The position numbers and the translations under genes are program-made. Shown piece after piece: positions 12,350 to 23,611 of a DNA stretch of 64,000 nucleotides. The notes under the pieces were generated by a model. The model had not been told where the DNA came from and made no database searches. It saw only the letters and a list, made by a program, of their open reading frames with translations. Each line of letters starts with the position of its first letter. The stretch's first letter is position 1. This DNA is from Eleusine coracana subsp. coracana (taxonomy: Eukaryota > Streptophyta > Magnoliopsida > Poales > Poaceae), in NCBI GenBank assembly GCA_032690845.1, contig CM064421.1:36694963-36758962 (forward strand). The letters are read 5' to 3'.

Positions 12350-13466
12350 GGGTGGAGGTTTGCGGAAACTGTGGCGAGCGGCGTCGGCTTGATTCGGGCG
12401 GCGGGACGGCGTCGGCGGTTTGGGGCAGATTTTTGGAGTGGCGGGGAAACAGAGGAAATGCGGCCGTTTGGGCTGATTTGAACGTACTATAGGTCTCTGG
12501 GCCTTTTCGGTTGAAAAGAGCAGTTCGAAGGTTTCGGACCATAATTCTCGCGGGCCAGCGGACTGGGGTTCTGGGCTGTTGAGGAGTTTTCGTTTTGAAT
12601 GTGTAAATCCGGTGAAATTTACTAATATAGTATCTCCGTTTTCTCTTGTTAACTTGTTACGTATTTTATCATTTCTCCAGATCTCGTCGACTCGTTCCAT
12701 GCTGCTTGAAACAAACCAAAGCAACTGCTCCATGAAAAAAAAAAATCATGAGAGCAACAGAGACCATACATTTGCGCGCACACGCGTACCACATTCTTCA
12801 CGCCCATGTTCCACGCGTGTTGCGCCACGACGGCACGGTGGAGATCCCAAGACCCAAGCTCCCCGTGACGTGGACGGAAGCTCCAATGCCAACGCAGCAG
12901 CTAATCACGAAGAAGGGAAATCACCAGCCGCACAGAAAAGGGAAATGAACGCGGCCCCGGCGCGCGAATCACGTGAGTCCCGATGCGTCGCCCTCGCCGG
13001 CTCGCCCCCGCGCACCGCACGGCGGCTTCCAAAAGCGCAAGAAAACAACACCAGACCCGCCGCGCTGGAAAGCGGGTGGGGCCCGCGTCCAATCCCGCGA
13101 TCGCCCCACACGGCCACATCACCGTGTAGGCCAGCCAAGCCCCGCAACGCGAGCTTCCTCCACCGTTCACGCGGCCGTGGAGCATGGCTGCCGACGGCGA
13201 CGCCACATTACCCGACGCCACACACATGCTCACTGTGGACGTGAGCAACCACAGTACTCTAACTATTGTTGTGGCGTAGTACCATTAAATAAAATAAAAG
13301 CGAGGCACATGCTCCGTCCTAGCAACACTGCCTGCGTCAGCAGCGTAGGCATAGGCGGCGCACACCAACCAAGCTCTCGCCTCTGCAAGCTAAAAAGATC
13401 TGAGGAGACGATCAGTGGTTGTGCTGCTTGAGCCCGTGACCAGCGAGAGATAGCCAACAACCAAAG
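12350..13466. promoter_or_regulatory. Divergent intergenic/promoter region between PPR and TPR genes
   Basis: This 1.1-kb, GC-rich stretch separates the start of the minus-strand PPR gene from the plus-strand TPR-like gene, so it must hold both promoters and leaders. An AT-rich TTAAATAAAATAAAA at about 13284 is a plausible core element for the TPR gene. The frames of up to 221 codons here show no family resemblance. Confidence 0.4.
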
Positions 13467-14815
13467 ATGCTGGTGAGGAGCGCCTCCACGCCGATCCTCG
13501 GCGCGCTCCACCCCTCCGGCTGCCACTCGCCGGCGGTCTCCGTCTCCTCCCCAGCCGTCCACTTCCCGGAGTCGCCGGCGTCCGCGTACCACCCGCCGGC
13601 CATCTCCTGCCACCTCTCCGGCGGTTCCGCCTCCGACCACGAGCGCTTGCGCGGCTCGGGCGGCGGGATGCGCCGCACCAGCTCGGAAGGGAACCTCGCG
13701 TCCCTCGCCGGCCGCGCGGCGTCGGACGACCACCACCTCCTCCCGCCGCGCGCCCGGCCGACGCCACTCCTCGAGACGATCCAGTCGTTCACGAACTGGG
13801 AGACTCCCACCGACGACGAGGAGGAGGACGAGGAGGCGTACGCGGAGGACCGGGAGCTGGGCTTCGGCCAGTTCAGCTTCGTCGGGAGCAGCAGCGCCAC
13901 CGACTACGAGGAGCGGCCGCTGTTCCTGGCCAGGGGCCTCGGGATCGACCGCCTCGGCTCCGGCCTCCTCGGCGGCGACGGTAGCGGAATCGGTGGCGGC
14001 GACGGCGGCGGGAGTCACCTGGTCACGTCTGGTGGTAACGGCGGGGACCGCTCCGGGATCGAGATGCATTACAAGAAGATGATCGAGGAGGACCCCTGCA
14101 ACGGCCTCTTCTTGAGGAACTACGCGCAGTTCCTGTACCAGGTAAGCAGCGAGCTCATCCCCTGGCGCCCTCGTCATTTGTTCCGCCGTGTACAATTTTG
14201 TCGTGCTGAGGGAGGGAGCGTGTCGAAACACTACAAGATCTGATGAATTTGCACTTCTTCCTAGTACCGATAATTCGTACTCTGCCATCACGCCTGATTG
14301 TTTTTCTACCGTCAATTCGAACCTTGCCAAACGAAAACAAAGAAAAGGGGCAACACTATTTCTGACGGCGTCTGTGCATTTACTTCAGGTGAAAGGCGAT
14401 TACATGAAAGCAGAGGAGTACTATTCCCGAGCAATACTGGCCGACCCGAACGACGGCGAGCTCCTGTCGGAGTACGCCAAGCTCGTCTGGGACGTGCACC
14501 GCGACGAGGAGCGCGCCTCCGGCTACTTCGAGCAGGCCGCCAGGGCCTCCCCGCAGAACAGGTGCTGCGCCACTTCATTCTCTACATTTCACTGAAAATT
14601 CAAACCATCTCTTACCTGTTTCCACTGATTCGAGCATGATGAATTCTGATCTCGCCTGTCTCATCCACGTATATGTATGCAGCCATGTCCTTGCCGCGCA
14701 CGCCGCGTTCCTCTGGGACACGGACGACGCCGACGGGCCTGAAGAATGCAGCACCGACGCGCTGTACGCCGGGTTCGCTCCTGCTCGTTCGTCTCTGGCT
14801 TCGGCAACAACCTGA
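13467..14815 (+). CDS. TPR-like superfamily protein
   Basis: Tetratricopeptide-like protein of the plant family starting MLVRSASTPILG; biochemical role not established. Three exons: 13467-14141, 14389-14561, 14683-14815, total 981 nt, 326 aa, all GT-AG with matching phases. The N-terminal half is a low-complexity Ser/Pro/Gly region with an acidic patch (PTDDEEEDEEAYAED at about residues 112-126) and a Gly-rich linker. The C-terminal part has TPR-like helices: HYKKMIEEDPCNGLFLRNYA (end of exon 1), then GDYMKAEEYYSRAILADPND with AKLVWDVHRDEERASGYFEQ (exon 2), then AAHAAFLWDTDD (exon 3). The TPR consensus (A..YY.RAI..DP) is evident. The start is the first Met of the conserved N-terminal motif. 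A 355-codon frame on the opposite strand is a GC-driven shadow. Confidence 0.87.
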
Positions 14816-15083
14816 ACATCCGCGTCTTCCCCATTGCCTGTGAAGCTTAACATGATATGATAGTGTCTCTGTTCGTTTCAGTAGATTCCCAATGTCCCAA
14901 TAATTCTAGCTTAATGGCTGGTATAGACTCTATGTAATGTTTTTAGTTTCGAGAATGAGCAAGCAGATTCCAGTTTCCGAACGCTTCCTAGCTTCGTTTG
15001 TGTCCAGTTCGAAGATACTCGAAATAATATTCAGAGGAAGACATTTGTTTATGCAGTATGATTGAACAAACGTATGGTGTGCA

Positions 15084-15408
15084 GTGCAGCCATGTTTATG
15101 ATTGAACAAACGACTTTGTTCATACTGCCGTGCTGTGTTTACAGGATGCTAACACGCAATTGATACTTCCACCGGTAGGTTAAGGTTAAATGGACTGAGA
15201 CTTATTCAGCTCATGTCGCAGAGAAGGAATTAGGAACCTCCCAAATGAAAAAAAAAACGCTGATAGTCTGACACCCTCAACTAATGATTTTTCACGTTTC
15301 TTCCATGCAATATGGTGTCATATTGCCGAAATAACAAAGACGTAGGACAGACAATCCCACGGAACGGATCAAAACGGCATCTAATCCCCATCTAGCCTCT
15401 TTAACATA
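15084..15408 (+). repeat. 325-bp direct repeat, copy 1
   Basis: Nearly identical to 16556-16880 in the same orientation, 1472 bp away. Both run from a GCA(G/A)CCATGTTTATGATTG motif to CATCTAGCCTCTTTAACATA. Differences are small indels and a few substitutions. No TG...CA ends or obvious target duplication identify it as an LTR. Confidence 0.85.
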
Positions 15409-16555
15409 AACGAATCTCTCTATCACACGAAACTCAAAATAATGATCCTTATCCCGTTGATTTAACAACACACAGTTCAGCACATTTTACTGTCTTCAGC
15501 TACCAAATCAACCCACAACACGTATTACTTTCCGAGTTCTAGCTATTCATCCATACATTTGTTATGTTTTCTTTTCTGTCAACACTGGTTCTATGCTGAC
15601 GAACTGTATGGCACCTCCAGTAATCCTCGTCAATTTGAATTAGAATGCATGGCACCAAACACAGATCCCCATTAATTAACATGAGAACTACGATCCAGGG
15701 GAGTAGAGATATTAGCGTGCCTGTCAACTCTGCAGTTTCGCGGAACTCGCATGGCCCCGCTCGGCCGAGTCGCCGCAGAGGCTAGGTGCGGCAGCCGTAC
15801 AACCAACGGTCTGAGTAGGTCTGATCGTGCGCGAGCCGGGGGTGGTCATTGTCATGATGTGATGCTGCAGGTCGACACCGTAAAAGCAGGCATCGCCTCG
15901 GCTTTCAGTTCACCAGCACTTAACCCATACAGTATGTTCCCTAGATATCACCCATTTTCCATTCTTATACAAGTAGCAACAAGTGCTTGTCACATTCAAA
16001 TTGGCTTTACATAGGTGTTCTTTGGTCCTTGACAACAAGGGATTTATTGTGCTACAGAAATTTAGAAAATACACGCATTTAGCCGCGTGTAGGAATTACT
16101 CGTAGCTGATTAATTGACGGACTGAGCACTTGACTCCAGGTCCAGCGTCCATGCCGGTGATTTAGCCGCATGTAGGAATTAGATGCTGCCTGTAGGTTTC
16201 GGCGAAAGAACAGGTTCTCGGCAGCCGATCGAATGCCGATGAAACACCGCCGGTACACCACATTGCCTAGGTGCTGCATGCCGGTGGTCGCCGGTCGGTA
16301 GTATGTGGACTGGGAGGAAGCCGAGGCGATGTGTTGAGAGACTTGCAGGAGGCTGGGAGGCGTGCTTGCTCGTTAGGATCCCTCTGCGAGAGACCTGTCT
16401 TCTGTTGCCTGAGCAACTCCAAGAGCCTCTTCAAATGGTTTTTATGTCAAAAAATTACTACCATTTTCTCTATAAAAACGCTTTCCAACAGCCTAGCCAA
16501 ACTAGTCGTCAAAATGTAGTGCTCGTTGTCCCGAATTCGCCGCTCGCTATGATTG
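15409..16555. other. Spacer between the two direct repeats
   Basis: About 1.15 kb with no recognisable gene, primer-binding site or polypurine tract. The segment near 16410-16520 has a GAGCAACTCCAAGAGCCTCTT motif reminiscent of PIF-type MITE ends, but no paired end was found. Confidence 0.4.
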
Positions 16556-16880
16556 AGTGCAACCATGTTTATGATTGAACAAACGACTTTGTTCATACTG
16601 TCGCGCTGTGTTTACAGGATGCTAACGCAATTGATACTTCCACCGTAGGTTAAGGTCAAATGGACTGAGACTTATTCAGCTCATGTCGCAGAGAAGGAAT
16701 TAGGAACCTCTCAAACAAAAAAAAAACGCTGATAGTCTGACACCCCCCACCAACTAATGATTTTCCACGTTTCTTCCATGCAATATGGTGTCATATTGCC
16801 GAAATAACAAAGACGTAGGAGGACAATCCCACGGAACGGATCAAAATGACGTCTAGTCCCCATCTAGCCTCTTTAACATA
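16556..16880 (+). repeat. 325-bp direct repeat, copy 2
   Basis: Second copy of the repeat at 15084-15408 (same strand, about 95% identical by eye). Sequence similarity stops abruptly after CTCTTTAACATA in both copies. Confidence 0.85.
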
Positions 16881-17211
16881 TAGTACATGTATAAATTCCA
16901 CCAGTAAACTAAACTGACAACTCAATTTAAAATTATGTTCTTCATTTATCACAGCACCCAATTGCAACTCAGTTTTGTTCCAACAAATATTCGGTACAGC
17001 AACTTTCCAAAGTTAGGCAGAAACTTATGGTCCACCTTTGTTGCTGCATCGTAAGAGAAGGTTTCACAGGAACTGATACAAAAGTTCATACCTATCTAAT
17101 CAGATATCTCTACCATTTACTGGTCACATAAAAACTGGAAACACCGTAAATTGAACTGAACTGCTTGACATTAATCCAGCGAATTCTGCTCAGGATTAGA
17201 GAGCCACGAAC

Positions 17212-17665
17212 TCAGAGGTCTTTAACAATTTCGATGCCCATGGAATTAGCTGTCCCAATAATGGATTTGCTTAAGGTCTCAAGTGACATGTGCTTGCAAA
17301 TGGATCAGCCTGTTAAGTTTTGTAATCTCATACACATGGCGAAGTGTGAGAGACGACACCATGTTGTTGTGGCCTGGGCGACCGCTGGCAGTCTCAATGC
17401 CGCAGCTTTCTTCAGAAACCATGAAACAGAGGCGACTTGACAATAAACTCAAAGGTGCTGTCCTTGTAGGCAGTCAAAGTAACTTGCATTGGAGTGTCTG
17501 CCTTGTACTTCTGTGTCCTAGCATTGATATCTTTGCAAATGCCATCAGATTGAGCCTGTAGAAAATCCAAGCCGGTCCAACTGGTGGTGCACCACCATCA
17601 GGAACTATAAGACGGATTGTTGCTAGAAACTGGTTTTCTTGCTGCTGCATCTTTAAGATTGCCAT
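17212..17665 (-). pseudogene. RPL11 (organelle/bacterial-type, mitochondrial) retropseudogene
   Basis: A broken, intronless copy of a bacterial-type L11 ribosomal protein of the mitochondrial type. Read on the minus strand, fragments in shifting frames match the L11 order: ATIRLIVPDGGAPPVGPAW, YRLNLMAFAK, then (shifted) DINARTQKYKADTPMQVTLT and AYKDSTFEFIVKSP, then a frame equivalent to a HVYEI helix, and finally GIEIVKDL-stop at 17212-17214. Several frameshifts and internal stops prevent translation. The GQ of the usual PPVGPALGQ is changed and the middle is disordered. Lack of introns and scattered lesions suggest a processed pseudogene, though no poly(A) tail is visible. Intact L11 binds the GTPase-associated rRNA region; this copy cannot make the protein. 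Confidence 0.8.
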
Positions 17666-18755
17666 GCTACTGCTTTACCAAATCTGCAGTGAAGTTAATA
17701 CCATCAGATATTTAGCATAGCAATTTGCAGTAGTCATGGTCACAAATTACACAAACGAATTCAAAAAGAGCAGAAACTATGTTTCTTTAATAAAGTGCAT
17801 ATGCAATACAAAAGGGTTCTGAATAAATTCAATGTGTTGGTTCATCTTCTTGCAGGCTGTGTTTTCACATAAAGTAAGATACTCATCACAAACGTACATG
17901 ACGCCACTAAAACTTCAGTCATCTCAAATTTCAAAACTACTAGAATATAAGGACAGGAAACATTGTTTAACGAAATTACTTTGTAGAAAAGTGGCGAGTG
18001 ACAAAAATATTCCAAATTGACAAGTAGACTTACATGACTCTAATAAATAAAGCTGAAACATTTTCAGTAAATATCCGACAGCACTAAAGGCTAGCCAAGT
18101 TTGCACCGATTAGGATCCTTTCATGGCTATAGGCATGTAAGACCCTCTTACAAGTAAAATACTCATATAGTCCAATTTACCCCTGAGATGAACCTTGCCT
18201 CAGGACGGCAGGCTAGTGCCAAGCAACAGTCAAAGCAATAGGCCTAATGGCCTATAAATTTTGCTGGTGGACACTGTAAAAAAAAAGCAATATCTACTTA
18301 CTGCGGGACAAATTCCAACCATGCAATCTGACAGTACACGAAGTACTATTGTGTATCACAATGTTTTCCAGTATCTTATGACTGAAGGAAAGCCTCCATC
18401 AGGTTAGGATCAAAGCTCAATTTGCAAATCACACTTTGAACATTTATATACATCATGGGCAACATTTAGCTCGTAAGATACAGCTACAGGTAAAAATGCA
18501 AGTAGACACATCATGTAGGACATGAGGAGTATCTGACACCTCTGCTACATCGATTCCAGAATAATCTTTGTTCATAAGCAATCCATAACATGTCCTCGAG
18601 ATAACTGCGCGCCTGAAACAGACTGGAACTCAGACAGAACTGAAGCTGGTGGTCAACGAAACATCTGGTCTAACTTGTGTTCAGCACCATGAACCATACC
18701 ACATTGTCTATTGCCGCCTTCCCCTGCATGCTTCATGCTTGGCTCTCAGAACACA
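17666..18755. other. Intergenic; part duplicated near 20.6 kb and 23.4 kb
   Basis: No gene is seen. About 18425-18600 resembles 20620-20790 (shared GGGCAA(C/G)ATTTAGCT(C/T)GTAAG and AGATTATTC(T/C)(G/C)GAAT motifs). About 18595-18755 resembles 23445-23611, which is the 3' flank of the second PIR2-like copy. Confidence 0.55.
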
Positions 18756-20608
18756 TCAGATATAACGATTCCAACAAACAGAGACATCTTCATCGGAGGT
18801 ATCTTCATCATCGGTATCATCTTGGTCAAAACGGTTTTTAGAACAAGTGGTATCATCTTCATTAACACTAGCTCTTTCAGAGCAGAACTTGGAATGAATA
18901 GCTTCGATATGGGCCACCCTATCAGCAGAACTGCACTAATTCAATGCCTTTGTCAAGATCGAAAAACCTGCAGTTCACATCAATTGTGATTGGGAAATCA
19001 CGGTCATTCTCAGTTTCAACTGTCTTGTGCTGGTGCTTGCCAAAGAACATTTCAGATTCAGGATGATCGATTTCCTTGTGGTTGATCATGCAAGCATAGC
19101 GATTATCTGTGTTTGTGCAGAAGCAGCATTAGAAGGAGAACATTTGACCGAAATAGGACAAGAAAAACATCTTGAGAATGAAATAGGCAATGTTTGAATT
19201 TAGATCACAGCATTATCTAATTATGTCCTGATACTCTGCTTTCAAACAGAAGCAGCTAATACAGGAATTCCATCTACCAACACAAGTCATTTAAGGAACT
19301 AATCAAACTGGGCAGTAATGTAGTGAAAGGTGAAAAGTAATTGAAGATCAGGAGCATACCAACACGACATGGCGATGGTTGTGGGAGAATGCAGCACAAG
19401 GTAATGCACTCTTCAGGGCAGTCCCTAGTAGGTGGATTATCTGCTTCAGCAAGAAGCGCACAGGTGCTTCGCTTTGGCAGTCAAGCGAAGACGAATCGAC
19501 GTTTCTCCATGCCATGAAATTAATGTGGACATATTGGTCCACTTCATAATCCTCATTCTTCACAATGCTTTCACCATAATGGTATGAAGGTGGTAATGCT
19601 CCCCAGTTTGGCGGGCAAACTTGCGGAGCGCCGCGTCAGCTATGTCAAGCAAGCTTTGGTACCAGATTTTGAGGTTCTTCCTCCTTTCACCGATTATGCG
19701 GATGACCTCTGGGTGCTGCTCTCGAGGAGAAGGTTGCGGCAGCGGGTCTTCTAGTTCTGGCAGGGGGGAAGGCAGCAGCATGGCGGAGAGGGACTCAATG
19801 TCCTGCAGGCACAGCGTGCGCTTGGCAGCGAGCAGCGATAGCGCGTCACGCTCCACCGTTGGCAGCACCGAGGTCACGAAGAGCGCGAGGGCGGCAGGTT
19901 TCGGGTGCCCCGCCGCCTGGGCAACCTCCTGGAACGGATCGGCTTCGAATTCCACTTGAGTGAGGACGGATCCCCGCGCACGGAGGCTGCGACGCGATGG
20001 AGGTCGGCGCCGGAGAGACAGAGGTGGCAGAGTGCGTCGTCGTGGGAGAGGTCCGGGCAGTAGTGGCGGAGGCAGGCGACCAGCCCATCCAGAGAGCGGT
20101 GGGCGAGGCGGGCGATGGTGTCGGTGGTGATGACGGCGACATCGATCGGGTCGTCGGATCGGAAGGGGAACGCGGTGGCGTACCAGAGGGAGTTGGCGAT
20201 GATGTTCTCGACTGGCGCGAAGGGCCCGTAGCAGTGGCCGGCGACGAGGAGGCCGCGCGCGCGGGCGGTCGTGAGCACCTCGGTGGGCAGCCGCGAGATC
20301 GTGTCGATGTAGTGGCCGCGGATGACGCTCAGCAGCAGTTTCCGCAGATCCCGGTCGCCTCGCGCATGCTTACGTCCGCGGAGCAGGCTTCTCCAAGCCT
20401 TCCTTCCCTTTGCCGTGACCGTGATAGGGTCGGAGTAGGAGGACGAAGGGACCGTATCCGCATCCTCCACCTTAGCGCGGTGATGGCGCCGGCGGCTGCG
20501 GTTCCTCCGGCCTGGCATGCTGGGTGTGACGGCGGGCTTGGCGTGGGCGTGGCTTGGCTGGGTCCGTGGGTCGGCCTCTGTCACGTTAAAAGAAAGTTCA
20601 ATTGGCAT
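18756..20608 (-). pseudogene. PIR2-like helical domain / DUF3615 protein, copy A, frameshifted
   Basis: Grass-specific family of unknown function with an N-terminal PIR2-like helical domain and a C-terminal DUF3615 domain. The long 5' exon spans 20608 to about 19360: a basic N-terminus with RNRSRRRHHRAK, then the helical domain (LLVAGHCYGPFAPVENIIAN, DDALCHLCLSGADLHRVAAS). The last exon is about 19106-18756, with YACMINHKEIDHPE, the TVETEND and DFPITIDVNCRFFDLDKG blocks, then an acidic tail ending NRYI-stop. The reading frame breaks near 19965 (before VEFEADPFQEVA), near 19575 (a T apparently lost in the IYGESIVKNEDYE segment, judged against copy B), near 19455 (extra base before EADNPPTRDC), and near 18932 (2 nt missing in QFYADR compared with copy B). 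With at least four frameshifts it is best read as a pseudogene, though isolated sequencing errors cannot be excluded. Confidence 0.75.
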
Positions 20609-21708
20609 ATCAACACACCAAGAACATTTATAAACATGATCATGGGCAAGATTTAGCTTGTAAGATACAGGAACAGGTAAGAAATGAAAGCATGCACATC
20701 ATCAGGAACACGAGGAGTGTCTGAGAACTCTAAATTCTAAACCTCTTCAGCCTCAATTCGAGAATAATCTTTGATCATAAACAGTTCCATATCCTGTTCC
20801 AATTCATGGGTAATAAGCATCTTATAGGCTTGAACAAAACAGCTTGGAAGTACTAAAAAGCAATCGTTGGCAGCATACATACTAACATACATCATGGGAC
20901 CCAGCAAGGAAGGGCAGTAGTCAAATTTCATGGGAAAAATATAATGTGTAATGGTTAGGTATACTAGTCACATACCAAGGTAGTAATCACTGCAAAGTAG
21001 GTCACCTAGCACTAGCAGGGTCAGGGCAGACTTCAAATGGGGCATTGGTGTTTAGTTAAACCCCAAAATTAGGGGAACGAGCAACTTCTACAATTCCGTT
21101 AGAAATTCCGCACGGCGCACGCAATCCGCAACCGGCTAGATGAAGCGAGCATCCATTCTATAACAAAAGCTATGGATTTGAGGGAGCTCAGCATGAAAGA
21201 GATTGCTCGGAACAGATTCGAACAATCCATCCAACAAGTTAGGGCTTGTTTACCGGCAGCAGAAGAAATCAGTCGTGTTCGCAGGGATCTCCCACTCCAC
21301 AGCAATTCAGGCACGCGGCCGACAAGGGAGCAGGAAGCACGGTGGAGTTGATGCGTTGCGGGGTGATGCCTCGATCTGGACGGAGCCGTTGCGCGGGGGG
21401 CGGCGGTCGGAGAGACACAGCAGGCCACAAAGCGTCGGAGGTGGAAGGGGGGACTCGGTCGGTGTGGCCTTTGTGACCCCGTGTGTAATCGGTTGGGTTC
21501 AACCGGGAAGTGGGCGGATTTTTTTTATTACTTTTTTTTTGACGGACGAAGTGGGCGGATTAGAAAAGGAAGGCGTATTTTTACGGTTTTATTACGTCTG
21601 TTCAGTTTCATAGCAGAGTTATAAATTTTAGTTAGCACTATAAAAGCTGGAGTAATACGGAAGGAGACGCCATCGAAGTCGAAGCAGGAGGTGGGGGAGT
21701 CCTCGTAG
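20609..21708. other. Intergenic, contains a small duplicated segment
   Basis: About 20620-20790 duplicates 18425-18600. Minus-strand frame 20931-20737 ends in MIKDYSRIEAEEV with a faint equivalent in the 18.5-kb copy, but I do not recognise a family. The right part should contain the promoter of the plus-strand gene starting at 21709. Confidence 0.4.
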
Positions 21709-23319
21709 ATGGAGGAAGATGATGTTGAGTTCTGGGAATCAGATGATTATGAAACGGACGAGGAGATGACGGCGCGGTGGAACAACGGTTTAGGTGAGCC
21801 GAACCCATCCTACTGTCTCAGTCCCAGATTTGGGGAACCCTGTTCTGGGTTGGATGGAGCCCTGGATTTGGGGAAGGGCTGCAGCGAGGCACGCATCGTC
21901 AGTGTTGCCGCCGATGCGATCAAAACCATGATGCTTGTGAAGAGATCCGCTATACACGTGCACAAATCGGTGATACCTAGGTGGTATTGACATATGCCAA
22001 TTTACTGCTTGCTAATGATTATCAGAGACCTTACTTCATCATGGTATTTATATATACTAGGTTCGCCAGTTTTCAAAATACATTGCATCTGCTGAGCACA
22101 TGAACTTTATTCTGATTTACACTGTTATTTAGCACTCGAACAAAACTTTATTATTATGGTTGATGCATGTAGTTAATGAATACCCTTCCCCAAACACCCA
22201 GTTGTGGCATAAGTTTTTAGAAATTGTAACTTTGCCCCTTAACAAGCTTTTCTTTGTTCATTTTTTTAACAGACTGTTTGGCTGGTAGATTCTCTTGCTT
22301 TTGAGAACAGGCTCAGTGCTATTAATCCAATTACTGGTGTCAGAGCTGAGCTTGCTACCATGATCAATAAGCATATTGACCCAGGGCAAAAAATAGCTGT
22401 TGAAAAGGAGGATTTCAAAAAAGTCATTGAAACTAACTTGGTTAGTGTTAAGCTCTCCCTTATCTGCTTGGCTTAAAAAAAGTATTTCGAGAAATGCCGT
22501 TTCTATTTTCACAACATATCTTGCCTGTGTGGTGGTACTGTAGAGGAGTTGCTATGGGGCTTGAAGATTCAGATGCCGTATTTATTAAAACCTAACGAAA
22601 ATTTAGAGCTGGACAAAGAGGCTCTCTTTCCAATGAGTAATGGAATGAAAATGCTTCTAAATAGCCATGGTTTTGTATTTGAACCAGATCAGATGGTGAG
22701 CCAATCACTTCCTTTCTCATGTTATCTTGCTCCCTGTGTGTCACTTAATAAAGTATATTGATGCAATATTGTTACCAGAATTTAGCCCCTATCTGTTTTT
22801 TTCTGTAATATTTTGTTTTATGTACTCCTTTCTACCCAGGTTACTAGACATGTTATTAAGCTAGCAGGTGTGGTGCGTGAATGTGATCGATGTGTGAACA
22901 AACATGAAAGCTCCTTGCGCAGTGCTGCTGAGAACCTTAAGAAAATATCTCGCATTGACACTGACGATTGGGATTTAATGAAACTTGCAACTGCACTGAA
23001 GATATATGTGACCCTAATGAAAAAGTTGCTGCTCACCGATCGGTAAACTGTAATATTTTGTGAATGTGCATGCATTAGGTAGAAGTTTATTGTTCAACTA
23101 ATGCCAGCTTTCTTTTCTTAGGTGTTTTCCAAACGGGATTTGGTGAAGTTGCGGAAGGATGCACCTAAATATGAGGACAAGATCTTGAAGAGGTCCCTCT
23201 TGATCATCTACGATGAAATCAACTCGGCCCGTGATGCTAGGTATACTGAGGTTGGCATGTTGAGCCGTTTGCTCAATCAGGCAGAAAGGGCAGCTGGTCA
23301 AAGCAAAAGGAATACGTAA
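21709..23319 (+). CDS. NOP5NT-like (Nop56/58 N-terminal-like) grass protein; possibly decaying
   Basis: Resembles a grass-specific family related to the N-terminal domain of NOP56/NOP58. Likely exons: 21709-21969, 22273-22440, about 22492-22695, 22840-23007 or 23042, 23122-23319 (stop TAA). Diagnostic blocks are AFENRLSAINPITGVRAELA and PGQKIAVEKEDFKKVIETNL (exon 2), CLCGGTVEELLWGLK and LFPMSNGMKMLLNSHGF (exon 3), VTRHVIKLAGVVRECDRCV and DWDLMKLATALKI (exon 4), and VFSKRDLVKLRKDAPKYEDK (exon 5). The last exon would give a basic C-terminus. Two problems: exon 3 has no good acceptor for its frame (the usable AG leaves an intron of only about 51 nt), and exon 4 appears to lack one base near 23004, because the other frame reads CDPNEKVAAHRS up to a clean GT donor at 23043. 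A short in-frame donor at 23008 would bypass this. Coding status is uncertain; the first exon is only inferred. Confidence 0.55.
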
Positions 23320-23611
23320 ATTTTCACCAAGTAAGGATCTGTGTTCGTGCTCGAAACAGTATCCTTGAAATGTAACAATACACAGAACAATAGCAAACAA
23401 AGCTCAACTCTTTGGTCTGCAAGTAAATTTACATAACAGGTCCTGGAGATAACTGCACGTCTGAATCAGACTGCAACTCAGACAGAACTGAAGTTGGTAG
23501 CCAAGCGAAACACATCTGGTCTAACTTGTATTGTTCAGCACCATGAACCATACCACATTGTCTATTTCTGCCTTCCCTTGTGCATGCTGCATACATGGCT
23601 CTCAAAACACA
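23320..23611. other. 3' flank shared with PIR2-like copies
   Basis: Convergent spacer between the NOP5NT-like gene and PIR2-like copy B. About 23445-23611 is the near-identical duplicate of 18595-18755. Confidence 0.6.

Noticed and set aside
13263..14330. A 355-codon frame antisense to the TPR-like gene
   Set aside because: It lies over GC-rich coding exon 1 and crosses into non-genic sequence; the opposite strand has a clear gene with family motifs, and this frame has only Arg/Ala/Val-rich low-complexity sequence.
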